Translations under genes and position numbers: made by a program | Shown here: piece after piece, positions 51,181 through 59,022 of the stretch | How positions within the stretch are numbered: position 1 is the first letter of the stretch | How the letters are laid out: each line of letters starts with the position of its first letter | The notes under the pieces: model-generated | Database searches by the model: none | What the model was told of the DNA's origin: nothing | Seen by the model: the letters and a program-made list of their open reading frames with translations, nothing else | NCBI GenBank assembly: GCA_963575745.1 | Contig: CAUYUJ010014593.1 | Location: forward strand, 313,508 to 377,507 | Source of the DNA: Prorocentrum cordatum | Taxonomy: Eukaryota > Sar > Dinophyceae > Prorocentrales > Prorocentraceae | DNA length: 64,000 bases | Direction: 5' to 3'

Positions 51181-52244
51181 CGGCCAAACATGTTGATGAC
51201 ATTAACATGGCCTGTACTGAGGTCACCATTGACAAGTATGTCAAACGTGTTGAGGATATGTTTGGCAAGTGTAAACTCAACCAACACACATATACGAGCT
51301 GTGCTGTAAGGTACACCAAGGATGAGGACGGCAATGTCACTTTGGATCAAGATGACAACATTAAACAGCTCTGTTTTATACAACACCCTGAATTGACCGG
51401 CGCGGACGCTGACGCTCAAGCGACCAAGATGGTGGGAGATATGTGTGTCAGCCGCAGAGGTTCGCTGGAATACGAATTGATCACGCAGGTTTGGTTGTTG
51501 GTCTATGTTGTACCCCTCCAGCGCGTCCAAGAACCGACCAATATTCAAGTGCGACGATTACACGCGATCACCAGAAAGTTGCAGGCCTGCCCGAAGAAGA
51601 TCGTCTACCAGGCGATGAACCCCACGTGCGAGGTCGACTTACATAGTGACTCAGGCGATCGACGCCTGAGTGGAGACTCCGATGACGACGTCAAAGGCTA
51701 TGGCATTCGCGGGGCAAACCTGCTACGACGTGGAAACACGTCATCTGGCAAGCCTGTCGTTCACTTGATTGATGTGCACTGCAAGTCTCACCGCTTGGAA
51801 GTCCGCTCAAGCTATTCAGCAGAGACACTTACAGCAGCCCATGATGTGGAGGACTGTTATCCCACGATTGTGACTCTGCGCGATCTCCATGCGGGGCCAC
51901 TCACGCGCACTACACTTGGGTTGGGTGGCCTGTGCATCGAGGTCACTCTGACCATCGATGCTGAGTCTGTCTTTTTATCCTTGTCAAGCAAAGACTTGAA
52001 GAAGCCGGCTGAGTGTACCCTTTTAGGACGCACAAGTTGGATACGACAGATGAAGGAGCGCGGAATCACGCATAGTATTCATTGGTGTGATGCCCGCGAT
52101 TTGACCGCGGATGGACACGCAAAAGGGAGCATTGACAGAGAACTGCTCCTACAAGTCATGGGAGGCATACAGACCTTCAAACACGACCTGGAGAGACATG
52201 CGCCATATCGGGCTGGCCGGACATCAAGTTCTGACGCCGCCTGA
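51090..52244 (+). CDS. Copia reverse transcriptase end and RNase H
   Basis: Open from before 51174 to TGA 52242-52244. 'STNLLTAKHVDDINMACTEV' carries the motif C Asp-Asp in the 'KHVDD' form usual for dinoflagellate Copia. RNase H follows: 'VVHLIDVHCKSHRLEVRSSY', 'SAETLTAAHDVEDCY', 'LTIDAESVFLSLSSKDLKKP' and 'IHWCDARDLTADGHAKGSID'. The usual acidic residues (Glu in S-A-E, Asp in D-A, Asp in T-A-D-G) are visible. A hairpin variant with one extra A (51709-51723) lies between the two domains and puts the AGQPA phrase out of frame. Confidence 0.88.
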   Translation, partial: FSLKLRRTTSGFGLLPTSYDEGFETSTNLLTAKHVDDINMACTEVTIDKYVKRVEDMFGKCKLNQHTYTSCAVRYTKDEDGNVTLDQDDNIKQLCFIQHPELTGADADAQATKMVGDMCVSRRGSLEYELITQVWLLVYVVPLQRVQEPTNIQVRRLHAITRKLQACPKKIVYQAMNPTCEVDLHSDSGDRRLSGDSDDDVKGYGIRGANLLRRGNTSSGKPVVHLIDVHCKSHRLEVRSSYSAETLTAAHDVEDCYPTIVTLRDLHAGPLTRTTLGLGGLCIEVTLTIDAESVFLSLSSKDLKKPAECTLLGRTSWIRQMKERGITHSIHWCDARDLTADGHAKGSIDRELLLQVMGGIQTFKHDLERHAPYRAGRTSSSDAA

Positions 52245-52388
52245 TGCGCGTGCCCTACGCTCGCGAGGGCAATTGGCTGACGGGCCCAACGCCTTTGGGT
52301 CCGTCTCCTTTCCTGTCTTTGTATAGGTTAGTAGCTGAATTTTTCTCGCTTTACAGATGGCGGACGCGCGCTTGGCCCCCCCCCGATC

Positions 52389-52653
52389 CTAAAGTGAGTT
52401 GAAGGACGTAGGGAGCGGAAGCGAGCGCGCGCCCGCGGCCGTCTTGGTTCAAGCGGCCGGCCGCCTAAATTTGACTGCGCCTCATCGCGAGGCATACTAT
52501 CGTTATCGATACTAAAACGGCACCCCCTTTTACTTGACATGGCTTCCCCTCTTGCATTGGGACTATCGTGGCCACGATGAACCGAGCTGGAGCTTGGCTT
52601 CGCCTGGGGCGAAGCTGCTGGCGGGGCCTCCCAGCCCCCTTCAACTTGGCAGT
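52389..52653 (+). repeat. Right LTR-like direct repeat of the Copia element
   Basis: Partner of 35412-35678 with scattered substitutions and small indels. A C-rich tract ('ttggccccccccc') lies directly before it, while a purine-rich polypurine tract is not obvious. It ends in 'cttggcag', after which the sequences diverge. Confidence 0.8.
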
Positions 52654-52699
52654 CGCCGCTATGACACAGCCTGCGCCCGCCTTCGGCGCTGAACACCTG

Positions 52700-53620
52700 C
52701 TGCAGCCACCGCCCGGCTGCGCCTGGCGCCGCTACGGGGTGCGCTGCCCGCGGGCACCGCGCCACTCCGCGCGTGGCCCTCCTCCCTACTCTCTCCTTTT
52801 GCGACGTACCTCCCGGGGCGCGTGTCGCGCGCGCGTTGTCCCTTGCGCCAATTCGGCGCTTCCCTGCTGCGCGTGCTGGACCGCCCATTGGGTCGCCCAG
52901 CGTCGGTGCCTGGCTTCTGCACTTCCCGGTGCCCCCCGCCGCCGCCCCTTTGCGACGTGCCTCCCGCGCGGGGCGCGCGCCGCTCACTCCACGTCCCCTG
53001 CGCCATTTCGGCGCTTCTCTGTTGCGCCCCGCTGCGCCGCCCACTGGGCCGCCTAGCGCCGTTGCCCGGCTTCCGCAACCTTCGGTGTTCCCCGCCGCTC
53101 CCCTCCGCGACGCCTCTCCCGCGTGGGACGCGCGTCGCTCGCTCGCCGTCGCCACTTCGGTGCTTCCCCAGCGCTCCGCGCCCCATTGGGTCGCCCAGCG
53201 TCGCCGCCCGGCTTCTGCGCCTCTCGGCGCCCCCCTCCGCCGCCCCTTCGCGACGCGCCTCCCGTGTCAGTGTGGGGCGCGCGTCGTTCACCCCCTCCAC
53301 CCTGCGCCATGTCGGCGCCCCTCTGCCGCGCCACGCCGCGCCGCCGTCTGGGCCGCCCAGCGCCGTCACCCGGCTTTTGCACCTTTCGGTGCTCCCCGCC
53401 GCCGCCCTTCGCGACGTGCTTCCCGCGCGGGATGCGCGTCTCCCACTCGCTATCCCTTGCGCCACTTCGGTGCTTCTCCGACGCGCCACGCTGGACCGCC
53501 CAGTTGGTCGCCTTGTTCTGCTACCCGGCTTCCGCAACCTTCGGCGCCCCCCTCTTTCGGCGGCGGCCCCGCGCTGCCTCCTCCCGTTGCGATGTTGTTC
53601 CGCCCCGCTGCCCGCGGGCG
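52700..53620. repeat. GC-rich tandem repeat, ~150-157-bp units
   Basis: 'gcgccacttcggtgcttc' and variants recur at about 52850, 53007, 53148, 53305 and 53458. Each is followed by 'ccgcccagcgccg..cccggcttc' and 'gccgcccc-ttcgcgacg' phrases. Long Ala/Arg/Pro/Leu-rich frames on both strands (for example 52773-53909) come from this array and I do not call them genes. It abuts the right LTR. Confidence 0.85.
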
Positions 53621-54230
53621 CCCAGGACGTTTTGCCCGCCGCCACCTGCCCCTCCTCTCTCTGCCTTGTGGCCCCCTGGCGCGGCCTTGGGCGGTCGCCG
53701 CCACTCGCTTCTTTCTGCCAGCCATCTGGCTGCGTTGCCAGTTCCGGCTGCCCCGCGTTTCTTCCCCCGCGTTGTTGTTCCGCCCCGCCGCCTGCGGCGC
53801 CTGGGACGCTTCGCGCGCTGCCTCCCGCCCCACATCTCCCCGCCCCCCGGCCACCTGGCCTTCGCCTCGGGCGGTCACGCCGCAGTATCCTTGTCTTTGC
53901 CAACCATAATTATGGCTGCTGGTCGCGCCCCCGCACGGATCAGTGCTGCGCCTTCTCCTCGGTGCGTCGCGGTACGTCGTTCGCGATGTTCCACGGTGCT
54001 CCCCGCCAGCCCCAGCCGCCAATTTGTTCGGCGTCTGAGCGTCCGTTCTTTCTCTCGGCCGTCTCCCCTTCCCTCGTTGCTCGCCGGCCAATTCGCTAGT
54101 TCGCCGCCTCGCCGCTGACGAAAAAATGCGTGAGCATATGAGTGTGAGAGCGAATCAGCGTGGACGACGGGCGTGACAACGACGACGGCGACAACGACGA
54201 CTTCAGTGATGTCCTCCTCCTTTGGGCATC
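53621..54230. other. GC-rich DNA without recognised gene
   Basis: Continuation of Ala/Pro/Arg-rich open frames with looser 'gcccgccg' repeats. Two similar phrases ('gttgttccgccccgc') occur at 53592 and 53773. No domain. Confidence 0.5.
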
Positions 54231-54249
54231 ATCCGAGAGAAGTGGGGGC

Positions 54250-54930
54250 AACACAGGTGAAGAGCGAGGGATAATTGGACCACCAAGAGGGATAATACTG
54301 AGTGAATCTGGGCGTGAGTGATCCGAGTGTGAGTAATTTTGAATGTGGGTGAATCCGTGTATGGTTGGATGTGAGTGTGCGTGGTTCTAGGTATCGGAGA
54401 GTCTGAGCACGATTTGTTCTGAGTGTGTGTAAGTGATATGAGTGAGTTCGAGTGAGAGTGAGTCTGGGTGTGGGTCAATCTAAATGTGGGTGGGTCTTAG
54501 AACGAGTTGGTGCGTATGGGAATGAATATGAGCGTGTTTGTGTACGAGTGAGTCTGGCTTCGGGTGAATCTGAGGGCCGGCGAGTCTGAGCGTGGGCGGT
54601 GTTGAAAGTGTTTGAGTTTGAATGTCAGTGAGTCTTCGTATGATTAGGATGACTACGAGTTTGAGTATGAATGAGTTTGGGTACGAGTGAGCTTAAGCAT
54701 ACATGGTTCTGCGCATCTGAGTGATAGTAAGTACGAGCGTGAGTTAGTGTGGCTGCGAATGAGCCTGCGCGAACGCATCTGAATGTGAGCGAGTCTATGT
54801 GGGTCTGAGCATGGTTGACTTTGAGTGTGCTGAGTGTGCTTGGTTGAGGAGAGGGGTGCTGATGAGGAAGTATTGGTGTGAATGCGGCCGGGTGAGGAAG
54901 AATGGCGGGAGGTGAGTGAGTGAATGAGGT
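54250..54930. repeat. Degenerate (GAGTGT/GAGTCT)n minisatellite
   Basis: Almost all bases belong to imperfect hexamer-like words (gagtgt, gagtct, gggtgt, gagtga). Minus frames read as His/Thr/Ser/Gln text ('THTQTHSHSN') that a repeat explains. The same texture returns at 55470-56010 and 56455-56770. Confidence 0.85.
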
Positions 54931-54984
54931 CCGGGGGCTTCTGGGTAACACAACTCCGAAAACAAGCCTGGGAGGCCGAAGCAG

Positions 54985-55440
54985 GCAAACCGCTTGAGAC
55001 GTCCTCACAATGTTGGCGTGGCGGCTCCACCGTTGCAGTGCTGAAACCAGCGCCTCGCCCGAGACATCTTCACAATCAGCTCTGCAATCAAAGGATGTTG
55101 TGCGCTCAAACAGGCCAACCGCCCGGATAACCCCACAATCTGGGCGCGAACGGGCCCGTGCAATAGTGCAGTATCCCTGGGCGGCTCCCCCTTTGAGTGC
55201 TGAAACCAGCGCCTCGCCTGGGACATCCTCATACACTGTTGCGAACGCAAAAAATGTTGGACACCCAAACAAGCAAACCGCCTCAGACTTTCCCGCAATC
55301 TTGGCGCGAACGGGCCCGTGCAATACCCTCTTGCGTTTCCCCCTGCGGGGAATTCAGGCAACCGCGCATGGCGTTGCTACGCCCATTCTCCGGCGTGGTG
55401 CTCGCGGCGTCTGCTGGATCCCGGGGTGCTCAAGTGCCGC
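54985..55440. repeat. ~160-bp repeat family, two to three tandem copies
   Basis: 'ctgaaaccagcgcctcgcc' plus 'gacatcctca' occurs at 55031 and 55200, and 'gcgcgaacgggcccgtgcaa' at 55144 and 55304. Both come in a fixed order with 'aaaccgc' and 'ttgtt/atgttg' phrases. Block is embedded in the GAGTGT minisatellite. Confidence 0.85.
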
Positions 55441-55469
55441 GCGAGCTATAGATCGCGGCCACAATTTGT

Positions 55470-56010
55470 GTTTGAGCTGAAACGCGAGTGAATCGGAGCG
55501 TGGTTTATCTGAGTGCGAACTGGTCGAAGTTTGACTGGATCCGGGTATGACCTGGCCTGGGTGTGAGCGATTCTTGCTATAGCCAGTGTGAGCACGAGTG
55601 GGTCTGGGTATAAGTGAGTCCGGGTGCGAGCGAGTCTAGGTGCGCGTAGGATCGACTTCGATTTGTTTTGGACGTGGGCGAATCGGAGTTTGAGCGTGTT
55701 GACTACAAATGTGACTGTGAGTGGGCCTAGGGCCGATGTAGTCTGAGTGTGAGTGAATATGAGGGTTGGTGCGCCTGTGAGCGAGTGAGTTTGAGTTTGA
55801 CTTGGAATGGTTGTGGTGGGTCTGGGTGTGAGCGAGTTTGAGTACGATTGAGTAAGTATGTGCAAGTATGAACATGCGCGAATTTGAATATGAGGCAGTG
55901 AGTCCGGTTGATGAATAAGTTTTTGTGAGCAAGTCCGATTCCAATTGGATGCGTTCGAGTGGGTACAAGGAGATTGAGGTGAGTGAATGAATGAGCGAGG
56001 AGCACGCAAA
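55470..56010. repeat. Degenerate (GAGTGT)n minisatellite, second block
   Basis: Same word composition as 54250-54930. No gene. Confidence 0.85.
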
Positions 56011-56029
56011 CCGAACTATCGCCTCTGGG

Positions 56030-56460
56030 GGTAGAAACATGCAAGCCGCATGACACATTCCCCCGATACAAGCGCGAATCCAAAAGTGCCCCTTTGCCTG
56101 GCGGCTCCGCCTTGGGGTGCAGTGCCACGCCTGCTACATCACGGCGAGCGATGGACCACGAAAAAACAACAGTCAGGTGCTCACAAGTGCCACGCCTGGT
56201 ATATCGCGGTGAGCATGGGTTCGCCAACAAAAATATCCAGGGTAGTTGAAACAGGCAAGCCGCAGGATGTGCGTTTCGCTAGAGACATCTCGCAGTCCGT
56301 TTTGAACGTAAACGACGTTGGGCACCCAGATTGGTAATCCGCTTGAAACATTCCCACCGTCTGGGCGCGAACGGGCCCGTGCAATACTCCCTGGCGGCTC
56401 CCCCTTGGAGTGCTGGAACTAGCGCCTCGCCTGGGACATCCTCACACTGTTGTGCGCGAT
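56030..56460. repeat. ~160-bp repeat family, further copies
   Basis: 'gcgcgaacgggcccgtgcaa' at 56364 and 'gcgcctcgcctgggacatcc' at 56422 match the copies at 55.0-55.3 kb. A more diverged copy at 56090-56150 shares 'cctggcggctccgccttg'. Confidence 0.8.
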
Positions 56461-56775
56461 TGATTCTGAGCATGAATGGATCAGAGTGTGCGAAGAGAGG
56501 ATTGCTAATTTGTCTGGGTATAAGCGAGTCTGGCAGTTGATGATGGTCTTGAGTTTGAGCGAGTCTGAGTGTGAATGAGTCAGAAGTTGAGTGAGTTTGA
56601 GCATGGGTGGGCTTGAGCATGAGTAAAGTGAGTCTGAGTACGACCGTGCCTGAGTTCAGGTGAGCTTGAGTGTGTGTAAGTTTGGGCATGAGTGAGTCTG
56701 AGTACGAGTGAGTACGAGTGAGTGTTTACATGAGCGGATTACAGTATGAATGAGTACGAGTGCGTCCGAGAGGCT
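56455..56775. repeat. Degenerate (GAGTGT)n minisatellite, third block
   Basis: As above, ending in 'gagtacgagtgagtacgagtg'. The alternation of this minisatellite and the ~160-bp unit suggests one composite satellite. Confidence 0.85.
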
Positions 56776-56929
56776 GAGTCAGAAAGTAGAGCAGGAGGAG
56801 GTGAGGAGCAGGAGGGCTTGTTCTCGGAGCCCTCTAAGTAATATCAGGAACCCATCTTAGGAGGTGGGGCATAACGAGAACACCACTTTATGAAATATTA
56901 GTTTTCCGAAGGCACTGTGCTGATTGCTG

Positions 56930-57125
56930 TTGTTTGGGACTGTATCTGCGGTCCTCTGGGAGCGCTCTCTGGCCGTCTTGGAGGCCTCGTTGGCCGTCTT
57001 GATACCGTCTTGTACCGTCGTGGGGCTACCCTGGGCCTTTTCGACGCTCTCTTGGACTGTTTTGTTGCTCTGTTTGGGCTATCTGGGGCCGCCGTGAGGT
57101 TTCTTGGAGGCTCCGGAGGCTCCTA
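56930..57125. repeat. Degenerate CTTGG-type minisatellite patch
   Basis: 'ctggccgtcttggaggcctc' and 'ttggccgtcttgataccgtc' echo the 34.4-35.3 kb block. No gene in 56776-57480 was recognised. A 13-base phrase 'acaatgtttcagg' is doubled at 57438 and 57452. Confidence 0.65.
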
Positions 57126-57904
57126 GGGCGCGTTGGCGAGTTCGTTTCCACCCCCTGCTTTAAAGGTGATTTTGGAACACAGGGGAGGGGAAAAGGGGGA
57201 GGGTGACAGCCAAATGTCTCACACGCCTCTTCACCCCCCGCAAGCGGGGGTCGGCCGATTTTTTCGAAAGCGTAGTAGTTTGGCTCGAAGAGGCGTACGA
57301 CCGTCGCAGCTGGAAGGTAGCGGAACCAGCGTCTCTGGAATTTTGCTTAGGTTGATGCTTTCGCACTGCTGTGAGTGTCGGGCCTCCGAGCCTCTCATGA
57401 AACATTTCGCTCGTTCGTGCATTTTCTGGCAAACGCGAACAATGTTTCAGGTACAATGTTTCAGGGGGTCAGGTCCTCATTTTGAAGCGTCTTCTCGCCC
57501 ATATTCCGAGCCCCGTTGATATAAACAAGACTTCTGGGCATTCCCTGAATCAGGTCGGCGCTTATTTTTATGTGGCAGCCACCGCTTTTGCCCTTTCCCC
57601 GCTGCTTTCCCCTCACCGTCCTCGTCGGCCGAGGGCTGGAGTAGGATGGTGGCCACGTTGGTGGCTGTCGTGCAGACGGCGAGTCCCGTGCCGTCGATAT
57701 TGCCCAGCGTTTCTCGGTACAGTTGGCCGAGGTGGGAGCGAATGGTGTCGTCCAATGTGTCAATCATTTAAAGGCTGCCGCCTCAAGCTATTTTTTCACA
57801 CCTGCACGCGCACGGTTCGCATACCCGGACACTTCCCTCCTACTACCCACGCAGGTATTCGATTGTTTTTCTGGGTGCTCGTGTCTTCGGCAGCTTACGT
57901 GAAG

Positions 57905-58882
57905 ATGCCGGCTGAAAAGCACCATATGGGGACACCAGTGAAAAGCGTGCTGAAACCACCATCGGATAAAATGCGACGTACGGGAAGTTCACCACTACAA
58001 GTTGACGACGAAGGACCTCGAGCTTTACAAGACCAATTCCAGCAACGTCTTGCGGGAGCTGGCGAGGCGACTGGCTCCAACATGATGAGCAAGACCCCTC
58101 AAGCACTCACTACCGATACTTTCCGGGAGATTTTGAGCGAGCAGTTGGACCCGATCCGGAAAGATATTTTGGCCATTAAGGAGCACGGTGTTTCACAACA
58201 TGACCTCCAGACGGCCATCAACCCACTGAAGGACGAGATTGACGGCTTGACCAAGAGGATTGGCTTATTGGAGTCGAATTACACGTCACGTCCGCCAACT
58301 TCGGGTCCCACTTCTGCAAGGACAGCGTCAAGTATAGACACGGCGGCGCACAATAAACTGCAAGAGCTTGAACGGGATCTTCAACAGCTTAAACAACAGC
58401 GTGGCGCACCTGTTTGCCGTTCGCAGCACGATCCTGATGAGAAGCGGTCGTTGACTGGTGTCTTTGGGAACCTTGTGGGGTTCGACATGTTCAACGCAGC
58501 GGCAGCATGGATCAAGGAAAAACTATCCGAAGCAGACGGCCCCACCCCGTACAACCTGTACATGAAAGGCGATGCGACCACAATTTTGTATGCAGAGTTC
58601 GCCACCACGCTGGACAGGGATACTGCCGTGGCTCTGATCAAAAGTGCGAAGTTCGATTTGAATGGGAATACTGTATGGGCTTCGCCCGACCGCCATCCAT
58701 TAGAGAGGGCCGCTCGGAATTTCTGTTTCGGGCTGAAGTATTTCCTCAAGGACACCATGCACTCGACCTACACCATAAATGTATCAAATGACGCTCCTTA
58801 CCAAGTTCGAGTGGGTGGTCAGTTGGCTCTCACTGTTACTACGGACGGCACGCATCTTACTCGTAAGTGGGAGGAGGAATGA
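57905..58882 (+). CDS. LINE ORF1 protein, coiled coil plus RRM-like region
   Basis: 325 codons from Met 57905 ('MPAEKHHMGTPVKSVLKPPS'), chosen because text upstream in the same frame (57482-57904) is less protein-like. A heptad-like helical stretch occupies residues ~65-150 ('DTFREILSEQLDPIRKDILA', 'KLQELERDLQQLKQQR'). The C-terminal third ('TPYNLYMKGDATTILYAEFA', 'DRDTAVALIKSAKF') looks like an RRM-type fold. LINE ORF1 proteins form trimers that bind the element RNA and chaperone target-primed reverse transcription. No Cys-knuckle seen. Ends TGA 58880-58882. Confidence 0.75.
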   Translation: MPAEKHHMGTPVKSVLKPPSDKMRRTGSSPLQVDDEGPRALQDQFQQRLAGAGEATGSNMMSKTPQALTTDTFREILSEQLDPIRKDILAIKEHGVSQHDLQTAINPLKDEIDGLTKRIGLLESNYTSRPPTSGPTSARTASSIDTAAHNKLQELERDLQQLKQQRGAPVCRSQHDPDEKRSLTGVFGNLVGFDMFNAAAAWIKEKLSEADGPTPYNLYMKGDATTILYAEFATTLDRDTAVALIKSAKFDLNGNTVWASPDRHPLERAARNFCFGLKYFLKDTMHSTYTINVSNDAPYQVRVGGQLALTVTTDGTHLTRKWEEE

Positions 58883-59022
58883 GAGAAGTGGGAGGAACTA
58901 CAACAACACGAAAAAACTAAAAGAAATTGATAGCTAAATGCGATTCCTTAGTCACCCGGGCGACTGCAGGGATGAAGGGAGGGGCGAAGGGCAAATCTAA
59001 GGGCGACGGGAAGGCGTAGGAA

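Larger units (their letters stand above)
36765..51723 (+). repeat. Family of ~24 14-nt hairpins, GCRGG-NNNN-CCTGC, reading Ala-Gly-x-Pro-Ala
   Basis: Copies begin at 36765, 36936, 37659, 37728, 39445, 39872, 39896, 39920, 41214, 41364, 41538, 42167, 42194, 42698, 42755, 42812, 43932, 44199, 44411, 45798, 47064, 47178, 48361, 48993 and 51709. The loop is GCAA in about half (a GNRA tetraloop in RNA), otherwise GGCA, GACA, GATA, GGCG, GGAA or similar. Stems are 5 bp with frequent A-to-G change giving a wobble pair. Almost every copy inside an ORF is read as AG[Q/T/A/I]PA. None was noticed in the same form outside the Copia element. Confidence 0.9.
35412..52653 (+). mobile_element. ~17-kb Ty1/Copia-type LTR retrotransposon with accessory modules
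   Basis: Direct repeats at 35412-35678 and 52389-52653 flank a plus-strand series: Gag with zinc knuckle, an acidic extension, an unknown ORF, a Tpt1/KptA-like domain, a RING-H2 ORF, an aspartic protease, a conserved interdomain region, a methyltransferase-like domain, integrase, then RT and RNase H. Protease-integrase-RT-RNase H order defines Copia. Gag starts ~75 bases after the left repeat and RNase H ends 145 bases before the right one. Typical Copia elements are about 5 kb, so the extra modules and a 1.15-kb minisatellite insertion (49.47-50.63 kb) account for the size. Many frame changes make this copy non-autonomous as assembled. Confidence 0.85.

Noticed and set aside
51455-51480. 'gaggttcgctggaat' resembling a tRNA T-arm (B box)
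   Set aside because: It lies inside the open RT/RNase H frame and has no A box or clover-leaf pairing upstream.
36765-51723. Regularly recurring short palindromes could suggest a CRISPR array
   Set aside because: Copies are only 14 nt, irregularly spaced over 15 kb, lie inside eukaryotic retroelement ORFs, and have no cas genes.
52773-54118. Long Ala/Arg/Pro/Leu-rich open frames on both strands (up to 425 codons)
   Set aside because: They follow a GC-rich ~155-bp tandem repeat, overlap in five frames, and have no domain; open frames are expected from composition.
57438-57470. Doubled 'acaatgtttcagg' as intron-boundary or promoter repeat
   Set aside because: Two short copies only, without splice context or relation to the LINE ORF1 start.
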